Shown here: positions 43,217 through 53,100 of the stretch, piece by piece | Layout: each line of letters opens with the position of its first letter | How positions within the stretch are numbered: the first letter of the stretch is position 1 | NCBI RefSeq assembly: GCF_000424145.1 | Contig: NZ_KE384138.1 | Coordinates: 350,522 to 414,521 of the forward strand | DNA length: 64,000 nt | DNA from: Butyrivibrio sp. AC2005 | GTDB lineage: Bacteria > Bacillota > Clostridia > Lachnospirales > Lachnospiraceae | Direction: 5' to 3' | Notes under the pieces: model-generated | The model's database searches: none | Seen by the model: only the letters and a program-made list of their open reading frames with translations | What the model was told of the DNA's origin: nothing | Program-made: the position numbers and the translations under genes

Positions 43217-44827
43217 TGTATATCCGTTTCTTCCGTTTTCCTTAGTTGCATAAAGTGCACTGTCAGCACATTCCATCAGCTTATTCGGGTCATTCGTGTC
43301 TGCCGGGTAGGTTGCACATCCAATGCTGACGGTAATAGACAATTCACCAACGGAAGTCTTAAACGGATTCTTTGTCTTAGTGATGATATCCTCACAAATT
43401 TTTTTCCCTGCATCAGGAGCAGTTGATGTAAACATTCCGCAAAACTCATCACCGCCAAGGCGCGCAAAAGTCACATCTTTTCCAGACATCTCTTTAAGCT
43501 TCTCACCAACACCGACTATTATCTCATCACCGACACCATGCCCATAGGTATCATTTATGGACTTAAAATGGTCGATATCAAGCATAATAAGCCCATATGG
43601 TGTAACTGATGCAATAGCCTGATTTATGTCCTCCATGAGCTTCTTTCTGTTAGGCATCTGAGTCAGGAAATCCGTTCTGATAATCTTCTTTCGCTTGGAA
43701 TTTGTGGCATTAAGCAAAGCAATAATTGCCACAAGCAAAATCAGAATTATAATTCCAAGATTACTGATAAGTGTATTCTCACGATAAAACTTTGCAAAAT
43801 TTTCATGCTCATTTATAACAACAGAACCCTTGGGTAGCTGCGAATAAACTATGCCAAACTTATCCATACATTCCTGATCGAAATAGGGTGTTGATACGCT
43901 GGATGACAAAAGCGGAATAGAATCTGCCTCTTCCCCAAGGAGTATCCTCTTTGATACATCTCCCGCAATCCTTCCTGCATCGTAGTACGAATAAGAGATT
44001 CCACCAAAAACTCCATAGCCTACATCAGTAGAAGTCAGCCTGAAAATCGGAATATCAGGTGCATATGTAGACAAAAAATCGGAAGCATGCTTAAGTGAAT
44101 AAGCATTTTTCTCACCATCAATAGAAAAATCAAGAAACAGCATGATATCATCCGTGCCAAGACCTTCCAACACTTCCTTAATCCCATCAGCGGTGTAGTA
44201 GGAAGTATTTATTACAGTGCTGTTAATCTCAGGATGCTTTTCACTGAACTTCATGAATTCCACATAGTCACCCTGACCGGCGACAGACGAATCCACAATC
44301 ACATTTAGATGATCTCTTGTTGGAAAAAGCTGTTTCATAAGGGCATAGTTACTCTCAAAGTCAAGTGATTCGGCAATACCGGTTGCATTTTTCATCGCAG
44401 ACGCAGTGATTGCCTCGGTCATGTTGTTAACCCCCATAAACACAAGGGGCACATCATCAAAAAGCTCCTCCCTATTGTTTATCGCATATCTGAGCGCAGA
44501 ATCATCTGCAACCACAATAAGGTCATAAGCTCTGACCGAATAAATCTTGTATTTTACAAACTTGTCAAAATTCTGGAGATCTAGACTGCCGTAATATTTA
44601 TCAGCATCCATAAACTCATAGCTGATATCAACATTGACACCTTCGATTCCTTTCTCAAAACCCTCGAGCTGATCAGGAACCGCAGCATTAGAAAATCCAT
44701 ATGAAGAAATAAAAAGAATGCGAAATTGCCGCTCTAAGCTATCCTCCGCACTCGCCCTGAGCGCGGAAGAAAACAGAATACATAATGCAAAATATGCAAT
44801 TAAAATGCCATTCCGCAAAGTTTTCAT
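43190..44827 (-). CDS. Diguanylate cyclase with periplasmic-binding-type sensor
   Basis: 545 residues. Signal peptide 1-27, extracytoplasmic ABC-substrate-binding-like domain (about 32-345; LEGFEKGIEGVNVDISYEFMDADKYY, DVPLVFMGVNNMTE), membrane segment (about 355-376, LGIIILILLVAIIALLN), and a GGDEF domain with ARLGGDEFCGMF. The position of the inhibitory RxxD site holds SGKD, so product inhibition is probably lost. It makes c-di-GMP in response to an external ligand. Tail-to-tail overlap of 27 bp with the sugar-binding lipoprotein gene. Confidence 0.92.
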   Translation of the reverse strand: MKTLRNGILIAYFALCILFSSALRASAEDSLERQFRILFISSYGFSNAAVPDQLEGFEKGIEGVNVDISYEFMDADKYYGSLDLQNFDKFVKYKIYSVRAYDLIVVADDSALRYAINNREELFDDVPLVFMGVNNMTEAITASAMKNATGIAESLDFESNYALMKQLFPTRDHLNVIVDSSVAGQGDYVEFMKFSEKHPEINSTVINTSYYTADGIKEVLEGLGTDDIMLFLDFSIDGEKNAYSLKHASDFLSTYAPDIPIFRLTSTDVGYGVFGGISYSYYDAGRIAGDVSKRILLGEEADSIPLLSSSVSTPYFDQECMDKFGIVYSQLPKGSVVINEHENFAKFYRENTLISNLGIIILILLVAIIALLNATNSKRKKIIRTDFLTQMPNRKKLMEDINQAIASVTPYGLIMLDIDHFKSINDTYGHGVGDEIIVGVGEKLKEMSGKDVTFARLGGDEFCGMFTSTAPDAGKKICEDIITKTKNPFKTSVGELSITVSIGCATYPADTNDPNKLMECADSALYATKENGRNGYTLFNCINKS

Positions 44828-44903
44828 GATACAATTTTAAACCTTTTGGTACCCTGCAACAATACCTAAGGCGCTATACAAAAATAAAAGAATTATGAAA
44901 AAA

Positions 44904-45419
44904 TCACATAAGCTGCGTCAGAAGATAACGATAAATTTCTGAATTTTTCTCTTTCCAATTATCGCACATTGAAATAGCAGCTTCCTCTGTCCATGCCGGA
45001 ATTGAAATGTCAATAAGCGTACTTCCCGCCTCGTTTGCAGACAGATATACCGTATATTCATTCTCTCCGGTCTTTTTATAATAGGCTCCGATCGAGGTCT
45101 CGTCCCTCAGCTTCATTCCATTTTCCTTGAAATACTCATCAATCTCTTCCTTAATAGAAGGATTAATACGGTTTCCAAAAAAGTCCAAAGTCTCAGAGCC
45201 CGCATCAGTCATTTCAAGGTAAGTTCTGTTGCCCTCGCTTTTTTCAGTGATAAGATCAGAATCCGCAAGCTCACTGAAAACCTCCTGGAGAGTCAGGAAA
45301 TTCGTATATTCTTTTTCCAAAATAAAATCATAAATCTGTGCCTTGCTAAGACGTCCCTCTGACCTTCTAAGCATATAAAGCACTATCATCTTGTATAAAG
45401 TCAGATATTGTGAACTCAT
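44904..45419 (-). CDS. DUF4364 family protein
   Basis: 171 residues, cytoplasmic. The N-terminus resembles a winged-helix (YKMIVLYMLRRSEGRLSKAQIYDFILE, then TLQEVFSELADSDLITEKSEGNRTYLEMTDAGSETL) as in PadR/TrmB-like regulators, and the C-terminus has YTVYLSANEAGSTLIDISIPAWTEEAA. DUF4364 is widespread in Clostridia with unknown function; a regulatory role is inferred from the fold. It lies 47 bp beyond the end of the DUF5722-type gene, in the same direction. Confidence 0.8.
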   Translation of the reverse strand: MSSQYLTLYKMIVLYMLRRSEGRLSKAQIYDFILEKEYTNFLTLQEVFSELADSDLITEKSEGNRTYLEMTDAGSETLDFFGNRINPSIKEEIDEYFKENGMKLRDETSIGAYYKKTGENEYTVYLSANEAGSTLIDISIPAWTEEAAISMCDNWKEKNSEIYRYLLTQLM

Positions 45420-45465
45420 AAAATCCTCACTAAGTAATCGTAATCATTCAGATCCGGTAAAAGCA

Positions 45466-47283
45466 TTAAAAATCCACTCCTACAATGGACCTCGCAAAGG
45501 AAATATACTCCTCTCTCTTGTTCGTGTCCATGTATTTAAACACATCGTAGGAATATTTATGTCCGCCACCCGTGGTACAAAGTCCCATGGCAAGTCCGTC
45601 ATGAGCAATCTCCTCCGGAGCGTCAGTCTGCCTTGAGAACATGATGGCATGTAAGCTGCTATTTGCAGCAACCTTACTGTAGGCATAGGCAATTGCTGCG
45701 GCCTGCAGCGTATCTCCCTGAGTTGAGGTATAACCAACCTCACTTAATATGATCGACCTGACATTTCCATTGTAAAGCATAGCTTCACCATTCATATAAT
45801 CAGTGAGGACATTTATATTTTTCATCGTAATAAAAGAAGTGTCAGCTGAATTGGACACCAGCTTGTGCCCGTTCCAAAAAGCCACATCGGTAAGCGGAAC
45901 CGTATAAGGATGCTGTGCAAGTCCCCAGTTAATATCACCGTAATTCCTTAGCGTTGCAGCAAAAGTATCAAGCAAATCTCTGCCGTCATAGTCAGGATTG
46001 TTCTTCATATTCCTGTCCCATTGCTGATCCAGTGAAATGTACACATAAGCGCTGGCATTAGTACTTTTTATTGCATTGTAAATAACTCTGAATGCCCTTG
46101 CATAAGCTGCCGTATAGGTCCCAAGATCGGTCTGCGCCATATAGTTCCACTCTTTTCTGGCATTAACCTCGTTACCTATAATCCACATAGCAACACTTCC
46201 GTGACCCGAATCCGAATATCTCTGTGCAAGGAATGAAGTAATTGCAGCAATAGCGTTAACACCTGCTTCATCAGTAGCATTAAACATATAGTACGGTGCA
46301 GTCGATCCGCCTCTTGCATCAGGGTGAGTCACCTCAGGGAAAGTGGATGGCGATACGTCATTTAAAATAATTGCGGCAATGTCCACTCCCTTGGAATTCA
46401 GATTTGTAAAAAGGTAGTCATATTCCTGAATAATTCTTCCGTTAAAATAATAGGTCACTCCGTTATAAGTATAAGCAATAGACCCCTCACCTCCAGTGAC
46501 AAGCAATCTGTTAAGCGGGATATTATAGGTCGCATAATTTACTCCCAGATCCTCTACTTCATGTAATCTTGAAGGGTCAATCAAAAGTCCCTTCTTGGAG
46601 CTCTGCTGCATCCCGCCATAATTATAGGACGCAAGTGCCTCGGGATTTGTGATATAGCTTGAATTGGATACCGTCTTAAAGGTGTCATCCTTCTTAACAG
46701 CTACAACAAACTTTCTATACAATCTTGACTGTGCTTCTCCCTTGTGAAGAGCCGCAGTAAGCTTTATTTCAGTATTCTTGTAGGTCTTCGAAATAGGCTC
46801 TGCCTCAGTATTAAAGCCATCCTCATAGGTCGCTGCATCGAATAGGTAGTAGTATTTATCATCAGAGGTCGGAAGTGCCTCAGCTGAAGCTGTAACCTCT
46901 ACTTCTCCGTTTTCACCGATTGTACAACCATCAAGACTGACATATTCAGAGAGCTGATCGTCCGGGATTTCAACCGTCGCAGGTCTCTCATCCAGAGCCT
47001 TCTTTACCCTGTCTCCTGAATCCGTAATGGCCTTTAGCGCAGCTTCATCGAGGTAGCTCTTTTCCTTCGGCTTATCTTCCTTATGCTCAACAGGTGCTAC
47101 CTCCTGCACCACATTATTCTTCTTTTCATGTCTCGTAAAAACTCCGGACACACTACACACAGCCACAGCAAAAGCCAGCAGTGTCACTACGCTAAAGACA
47201 ATGCTGATAATTTTGTTCTGTGTGGATAATATATATTTTAAAGTCTTAAAGAATTTTTTTATTTTTTTCAGTAAAGAATTAAT
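45466..47283 (-). CDS. Membrane-anchored DUF5722-type glycosidase-like protein (probable AUU start)
   Basis: About 605 residues if it starts at ATT 47281-47283, which has AGGAGG 7 nt upstream (47291-47296). The only conventional in-frame start, GTG 47187, has no ribosome site and lies inside the membrane segment. The N-terminus NSLLKKIKKFFKTLKY is basic, followed by the hydrophobic IISIVFSVVTLLAFAVAVCSV, so it is a signal anchor. A beta domain (about 110-220) precedes a TIM-barrel-like domain (about 230-600) with YATYNIPLNRLL, IIGNEVNARKEWNYM (candidate acid/base Glu) and IILSEVGYTS (candidate nucleophile Glu). It probably acts on an extracellular glycan. The rarA stop is 2 nt before the ATT. 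Confidence 0.8.
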   Translation of the reverse strand: MNSLLKKIKKFFKTLKYILSTQNKIISIVFSVVTLLAFAVAVCSVSGVFTRHEKKNNVVQEVAPVEHKEDKPKEKSYLDEAALKAITDSGDRVKKALDERPATVEIPDDQLSEYVSLDGCTIGENGEVEVTASAEALPTSDDKYYYLFDAATYEDGFNTEAEPISKTYKNTEIKLTAALHKGEAQSRLYRKFVVAVKKDDTFKTVSNSSYITNPEALASYNYGGMQQSSKKGLLIDPSRLHEVEDLGVNYATYNIPLNRLLVTGGEGSIAYTYNGVTYYFNGRIIQEYDYLFTNLNSKGVDIAAIILNDVSPSTFPEVTHPDARGGSTAPYYMFNATDEAGVNAIAAITSFLAQRYSDSGHGSVAMWIIGNEVNARKEWNYMAQTDLGTYTAAYARAFRVIYNAIKSTNASAYVYISLDQQWDRNMKNNPDYDGRDLLDTFAATLRNYGDINWGLAQHPYTVPLTDVAFWNGHKLVSNSADTSFITMKNINVLTDYMNGEAMLYNGNVRSIILSEVGYTSTQGDTLQAAAIAYAYSKVAANSSLHAIMFSRQTDAPEEIAHDGLAMGLCTTGGGHKYSYDVFKYMDTNKREEYISFARSIVGVDF

Positions 47284-47285
47284 AC

Positions 47286-48653
47286 CTAATCCTCCTGCTT
47301 ATTATCCTTTGTCTGTTCCTTCTGTTGTGATTTGGCCTGTTCCTTAAGAAACTTCATATGCTCCTTTATCTTAACTTCATAACCGTTACCCGAAGGGCTG
47401 TAGAATTCCTTCCCGTTTAATTCATATGGAAGATACTGCTGCTCAACATAATTATTCGGATAGTCATGAGCATATTTATATCCTATTCCGTGCCCAAGCT
47501 TTGAAGCGGACTTGTAATGTGCATCCTGAAGATGCGTAGGAATAGGCAGATTGCCTGTATTTTTCACTGTATCCATAGCACTGAAAATTGCCTCCACTGC
47601 TGCGTTGCTCTTAGGCGCTGTCGCGATGTAACTGGCTGCCTGTGAGAGATTGATCTGACACTCCGGCATTCCGATTCGCTCAGTTGCAAGAAAAGCCGCT
47701 ACTGCCACCTGAAGCGCCTGTGGATCAGCATTACCCACATCCTCTGAGGCACAGATAACCATTCTTCTTGCAATAAATTTGGGGTCCTCCCCGGCGTTAA
47801 GCATTCTGGCAAGATAGTAAACTGCCGCATCCGGATCTGAGCCTCTCATACTTTTTATAAAAGCGGAAATCGTATCGTAATGGTTATCGCCATCCTTGTC
47901 ATACCTGGCAACACGCTTCTGTATACACTCCTCCGCAACCTCTCGTGTGATGTGAATCTTACCATCGCTGCTTCTGTCAGTTGTCATAACGCCAAGCTCT
48001 ATGGCATTGAGTGCATGCCTTGCGTCACCGCCTGCTATGTCTGCCAGGAATTCCTCCGCATCAGGCTCCAATACCGCGTCATAAGAACCCATTCCATTCA
48101 CTGTGTCTGTAATAGCTCTCCGCATCAGAGTCTTAACATCCTCCGTGGAAAGTGGCTGCAATTCAAAAATAACAGACCTGGAAATAAGAGCTCCGTTAAC
48201 CTCAAAATACGGATTCTCCGTAGTCGCTCCGATAAGTATAACCGTTCCATCCTCAACAAAGGGAAGCAGATAATCCTGCTGTCCCTTATTGAAGCGATGT
48301 ATCTCATCTATAAAAAGAATGGTCTTTCTTCCGTAACCTCCAAGGTTCTGTTTTGCCTTGGCAACAACCTCCTCCATATCCTTTTTCCCTGCGACAGTCG
48401 CATTAAGCTGCATAAAATCGGCCTTTGTGGTATTGGCAATAACCTTAGCCAGCGTTGTTTTACCGGTTCCGGGAGGTCCATATAGTATTATAGAGCTGAT
48501 CTTGTCAGCCTTTATTGCACGATAAAGGAGCTTGTCCTTACCAATGATGTGCTGCTGCCCAACCACCTCATCAAGTGTTTTGGGACGCATCCTTGCGGCA
48601 AGCGGAGACTCACTTTTCATGCTTTTTTCACGTGCATATTCAAATAAATCCAT
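47286..48653 (-). CDS. rarA: Replication-associated recombination protein A (AAA+ ATPase)
   Basis: 455 residues. AAA+ clamp-loader-like: RMRPKTLDEVVGQQHI, Walker A GPPGTGKT (59-66), FIDEIHRFNKGQQDYLLP with Walker B, sensor 1 GATTENP and the arginine-finger SR in ALISRSVIFEL. The C-terminal tetramerisation region has IRRMVI-like CASEDVGNADPQAL and YKYAHDYPNNYVEQQYLP typical of RarA/MgsA. It acts at stalled forks in the cytoplasm. It ends 2 nt before the probable start of the DUF5722-type gene. Confidence 0.95.
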   Translation of the reverse strand: MDLFEYAREKSMKSESPLAARMRPKTLDEVVGQQHIIGKDKLLYRAIKADKISSIILYGPPGTGKTTLAKVIANTTKADFMQLNATVAGKKDMEEVVAKAKQNLGGYGRKTILFIDEIHRFNKGQQDYLLPFVEDGTVILIGATTENPYFEVNGALISRSVIFELQPLSTEDVKTLMRRAITDTVNGMGSYDAVLEPDAEEFLADIAGGDARHALNAIELGVMTTDRSSDGKIHITREVAEECIQKRVARYDKDGDNHYDTISAFIKSMRGSDPDAAVYYLARMLNAGEDPKFIARRMVICASEDVGNADPQALQVAVAAFLATERIGMPECQINLSQAASYIATAPKSNAAVEAIFSAMDTVKNTGNLPIPTHLQDAHYKSASKLGHGIGYKYAHDYPNNYVEQQYLPYELNGKEFYSPSGNGYEVKIKEHMKFLKEQAKSQQKEQTKDNKQED

Positions 48654-48732
48654 AGTGCGTATATTCTACAATAATAAGGCAAAATATGCCATAGATTCTT
48701 GCTCCTCATAAGAAAGCCGGAATCTGAAAATA

Positions 48733-49602
48733 TTATTCACAGGCATCCATAGCAAGCTTGATTGCGCCCATAATACCCTGGTCATCATTGAGACTTGCAG
48801 GAACGATATAATCATCAAGGTGCTCCATCTCATCAGTTATTATGTAGCCGTTCACAAGCTCCTTGAACTTAGCTCTGATCATAGGGAAAAGCTGCTCCTG
48901 GTGCATTACTCCGCCGCCAAGAATAATCTTCTTGGGACTTAAGATAAGTGCATAGCTCATAAGTGCTGTTGCAATATATTCACTTTCGATTTCCCATACT
49001 TCCTTTTTATCCACAAGCTGATCTGCACTTACTCCCCAGCGTGCCTTAAGTGAAGGACCTGCTGCGAGACCTTCAAGACAGTTATCATGATAAGGGCATA
49101 CGCTTTTTCCGGGATCTCCTTTAACTAAAGGAAGACGGATATGGCCAACCTCAGGATGAAGCATTCCGTGAAGAAGCTTTCCGTTTGACATTACACCGCC
49201 GCCAACGCCGGTTCCTATTGTAAGGTACAAAGCATCTGAAAGTCCCTTTGCACAACCCCAGGTTACTTCACCGAGAAGTGATCCGTTTACATCTGTATCA
49301 AAACCGATCGGAATACCAAGAGCTTCCTTCGCAGCATTAACGATATTGTATCCTGACCATCCCTTCTTAGGTGTGGAAGTGATGCTTCCGTAGGTCGGGG
49401 ATTCTTTTCTTAAATCAATAGGTCCAAAGCAAGCTATACCAAGAGCTTTGATATCCTTCTGTTTAAAATAATCAAATATCTGTGGCATTGTTGTTTCAGG
49501 TGTCTCTGTAGGAAATTTTACCTGCTCTAATATTTCGCCATTTTCATTACCGATAGCGCAAACCATCTTGGTTCCGCCTGCTTCAAGTGCTCCGTATAAC
49601 AT
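48733..49602 (-). CDS. ROK-family fructokinase-like sugar kinase
   Basis: 289 residues from ATG 49602 (MLYGALEAGGTKMVCA), favoured over ATG 49614 because the GGAGG site is formed by the latter's own codons. N-terminal phosphate loop GALEAGGTKMV, GIACFGPIDL, DTDVNGSLLGEV with the catalytic Asp, TIGTGVGGGV, and the zinc site GHIRLP...CPYHDNCLEGLAAGPSL of bacterial fructokinases. It phosphorylates fructose or a related hexose in the cytoplasm. Monocistronic between rarA and a repeat-rich gap. Confidence 0.9.
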   Translation of the reverse strand: MLYGALEAGGTKMVCAIGNENGEILEQVKFPTETPETTMPQIFDYFKQKDIKALGIACFGPIDLRKESPTYGSITSTPKKGWSGYNIVNAAKEALGIPIGFDTDVNGSLLGEVTWGCAKGLSDALYLTIGTGVGGGVMSNGKLLHGMLHPEVGHIRLPLVKGDPGKSVCPYHDNCLEGLAAGPSLKARWGVSADQLVDKKEVWEIESEYIATALMSYALILSPKKIILGGGVMHQEQLFPMIRAKFKELVNGYIITDEMEHLDDYIVPASLNDDQGIMGAIKLAMDACE

Positions 49603-49700
49603 AATGTCCTCCAATATATTTTATTTATTTTTTTTGCTCTTCTTCTACAATAAAACATAGGGAAGAAAAATCAAGACACAAATTTAAGTAACTTTATGTT

Positions 49701-50010
49701 TCTTCCTCCTTGACCCACGCACAGCATCAAGAATCCTCCTTCCTCCTTGACCCACGCATAACATCAAGAATCCTCCTTCCTCCTTGACCCACGCATAACA
49801 CCGAAAAGACTGACTCATTAAATAAAACAGCAGCTTGCCCGGTATAGGGGTATCGGAAATATGCAGTTCTCGGACGAGGAGATAATTTTCAGAATTATGC
49901 AAAAATGGATGCCGATTGTCCCGAGTGACCACGAGATGAGGCATCCATTTTTTGTATAATTTTAGAAAATTCCTCCTTGACCCACGCATAACACCGAAAA
50001 AGGCTGCCTG
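49701..50010. repeat. Repeat-rich gap: 37-bp tandem units and a long hairpin
   Basis: Three units of period 37 bp share TCCTCCTTGACCCACGC (TGACCC at 49711, 49748, 49785). A fourth copy of TCCTCCTTGACCCACGCATA at 49971 lies 193 bp after the third, and both are followed by ACACCGAAAA. Between them is a hairpin with arms AATTATGCAAAAATGGATGCC (49893-49913) and GGCATCCATTTTTTGTATAATT (49940-49961). The bracketing direct repeats suggest duplication or insertion. A 101-codon minus-strand frame across it looks like a repeat artefact. Confidence 0.8.
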
Positions 50011-50041
50011 TAGCGAAAAACAGCCCGCATAAATAAATAAG

Positions 50042-50117
50042 CCCCGATATATATGTTCAGATCCAACCGATTATACGCGAAGCGTAACGAGGTTGGAAAT
50101 GAATATATATATCGGGG
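50042..50117. repeat. Long palindromic element (hairpin family 2, copy 2)
   Basis: Arms CCCCGATATATATGTTCAG... (50042-50068) and ...GAATATATATATCGGGG (50091-50117) pair over 27 nt with three mismatches, with inner TACGC/GCGTA. Shares arm ends, the CCAACC/GGTTGG block and the overall size with 23359-23435. It lies 26 bp beyond the stop of the heptad-repeat lipoprotein gene. Confidence 0.8.
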
Positions 50118-50143
50118 TGTTTTATTTGTGTGGGCGTCCGTCC

Positions 50144-53100
50144 TTACTCAGCCTTTACAGGAGCTGTGCGAATAATGAATTGTACGGAGCTGGGTTCATC
50201 ATCGTTTGCACCTGAGAATGATGTGTAGCTCTGTGATGCTTCGTCAACTGCCTTAAGTCGGTCAGTTACGGAAAGAAGATCATCATCAACGATACCTGTT
50301 ATCTTCTGGATACCATCTTCATCGAACTCTACCATTCCGTCAGCAAGCTTTCTTGCACCATCGTTAAGCTCTACCGCACCGTCCTTAAGCTTCTGTGCAC
50401 CATCTTTAAGCTCTCCTGCACCATCATCAAGCTTTCCTGCTCCTTCATCAAGTTTTCCGGCACCATCATCCAGAGAAACTGTACCATCATAAAGCTTACC
50501 TACTCCTTCATCGAGCTTTCCGGCACCATCCTTAAGCTTTGTTGTACCTTCTGCAAGCTTGGCTGCACCATCTGCAAGCTTTGATCCGCCTTCTTTAAGA
50601 TCACTGCTGTTTGAATCAAGCTTTTGTACGCCCTTATTCAGCTTGCCTGAACCTTCCTTCAGTGTACTGATACCACTTGAAAGTGTTGTACCACCTTCAT
50701 CAAGCTTCTTCATTCCATCGTAGAGTGAATTAGCGCCTGTAGCAAGCCTGGAAGCACCATCCTGAATATCCTTAAGTCCGCCGTTACCTGTTCCATTATA
50801 AAGAGCATCCAGTGTTCCGGCAGATGAAGCAAGTGTTCTGTAAGTCATGTAAATAGTAGTTGCGTACTGAGTAGCATTCTTTGTCTGTACAAGTGCATCG
50901 GCAACCATTGTAACTGCTTTTGTGTAATGCTCTACAGCTTTATTTTTCTCATCCAAAGCTTCCTGGCCCTTCTCCTGTGCCAGAGCTCCATCGCCCTGAG
51001 CAGTAGCACCTATCTGCTTTGCCTTTCCTGCCAGTGACTCAGCCTCCTGCTTTTTGCTTAATGCTGTATCCATATCATCTGCAGCTGCTGCCTGTTCTGC
51101 TGCAGCTGCAGCTTCCTGTGCCTTAGCACCAAGTGACTGTGCCTCTACTGCCTCTGATTCAGCTTTTGCCTTATAGGTCATTGCTTCTGTATATGCATCC
51201 TGAGCATTTTTTGCACTCTTATCGCCATCATTCATTTCAGACTTTATCTGATCACAGGCTGTCTTAAGGCTTGAAGCGAATGCTTCCTGATCGGCCTGGC
51301 TTTCAATAGATGCCTTTGCAACGCTGTACATCTGTGTCCACTGAGCATGTGAGATTCCTGTATTTTTCTCTATATATGCCCAGTCTGCATCGCTGGCATA
51401 CTCATCAAAACTGCCATCTACAGAACTCTCGTCCTGAGATCCAAGTGTTACAGCATTGTTTATACTGTCCTCCTGATTATCTGCAGATGTCTCCTCTGAG
51501 CTCTGTGTGTCGTCAGACCCCTGCTGAGTATTCTGATCTTCCTGCTGCGCAGTCTGATTTTCCTCAGAAACTGCCTGCTGATCATTCTGGCTTTCCTCAG
51601 GTGTTGCCTGCTGATCATCCTGATTTACCTCAGGTGTTGCCTGCTGATCATCCTGATTTTCCTCAGGTGTTGCCTGCTGATCATTCTGGCTTTCCTCAGG
51701 TGCTACCTGCTGATCATCCTGATTTTCCTCAGGTGCTGCCTGCTGATCATCCTGATTTTCCTCAGATGCTGTCTGCTGATCATTCTGATTTTCCTCAGGT
51801 GCTACCTGCTGACTATCCTGTGATGACTGATCCTCGCCCGCATTATTATCTTCACCCGGTGTGTTGTCATTCTGAGTATTTTCAGTTGCCTGAGCATTAT
51901 CATTCTGAGTTGTCTGAGAACCTGTAGCATCTTCTGTCTTCTTGTTCTTTGAAGACTCTTCCTTCTTAGTATCATCAGTGTTTTTATTTTCAACAATAAC
52001 AGGAGTATCAACTGATACAACCTGAAGTCCGCTTACAGTATCCATAGTATACAGACCTGCAAGCTTCTCGGATGCCTGCTGCAGCATAGTATTCAGATTT
52101 GCAGCTGTACTTGCGGGCATTGCACCTTTTACAGCGCCGGTATTTGATGCTCCCGCATTTGCAGCAGCATACTTAATTACTTCTGCGAACTCATTATAAA
52201 AAGTCTCTGATGCTGATTTGCATGCCTCCATCTGCTGCTTGACTGTATTTGCTGCAGTATCGATACCTGTGCTAAGCTGGGCTGCACCCTCAGATACGCT
52301 CTTGGCACCATCCTTTGCTGTTGTTACTCCACCTGTGAAAGTTGTTGCACCCTCGGAAAGCTTTTTAACTCCGTCGTCAAGAGTCTTTGCACCCTTTGCA
52401 ACTTCACCTACACCATCAGTATATTTGCCTATTCCAGTGCTGAGTGTTGAAGCACCATCCTTAAGCTGTCCTGCACCTGTATCAAGCTCTCCTGTACCAT
52501 CCTTGAGCTGTCCTGAACCATCCTTTAACTGAGAAGCACCATCCTTAAGCTGTCCTGTACCATCCTTTAATTCTTTTGTTCCATCCTTAAGCTCACCGGT
52601 GCCATCCTTAAGCTGTGAAGTTCCGTCATATAATTCTGATGTTCCATCCTCAAATTTCTGAGTTCCATCTGCAAGCTCGCCTGATCCGTCACGAAGCTTT
52701 GTTGAAGCATCTGCAAGCTTATCCATATCCTCATTAGCATCATCAAGTTTATCTGAATCATAAATCTTGTTAAGTCCAAGATCTGAAACAGTATTTGCAC
52801 TTGCCATTGAGATTGTCATAGGAAGTTCGAAATCCTTAACATCCGCTGTGATCTCAACATAATCAGGAATCTCGATATCCTCTTTATTTATATTGTTCTC
52901 TTCCAGTTTTTCATCGAGCTTCTCTTCATCAATATCAAGAGACTCCTTAAGCCCCGGAAGAGCCACTCCTACTACTACGTAGTTGTTGGCATCTGATATA
53001 ACCTTACCGTTTGAAACATGAACATTTGCAAACTTATCACTGTCGAGCATTGTTCCTGAAATCATGGTGAAAGGCACCTCAACATTTTCCTTTTCACCAT

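Noticed and set aside
49701..49800. CRISPR array
   Set aside because: The 37-bp units are head-to-tail with no unique spacers, there are only three, and no cas genes are near.
49684..49989. 101-codon minus-strand gene
   Set aside because: It is made of the 37-bp repeat and a hairpin arm and has no good ribosome site.
51310..51927. 205-codon plus-strand frame
   Set aside because: It is the antisense of the 33-bp repeat linker of the heptad-repeat lipoprotein.
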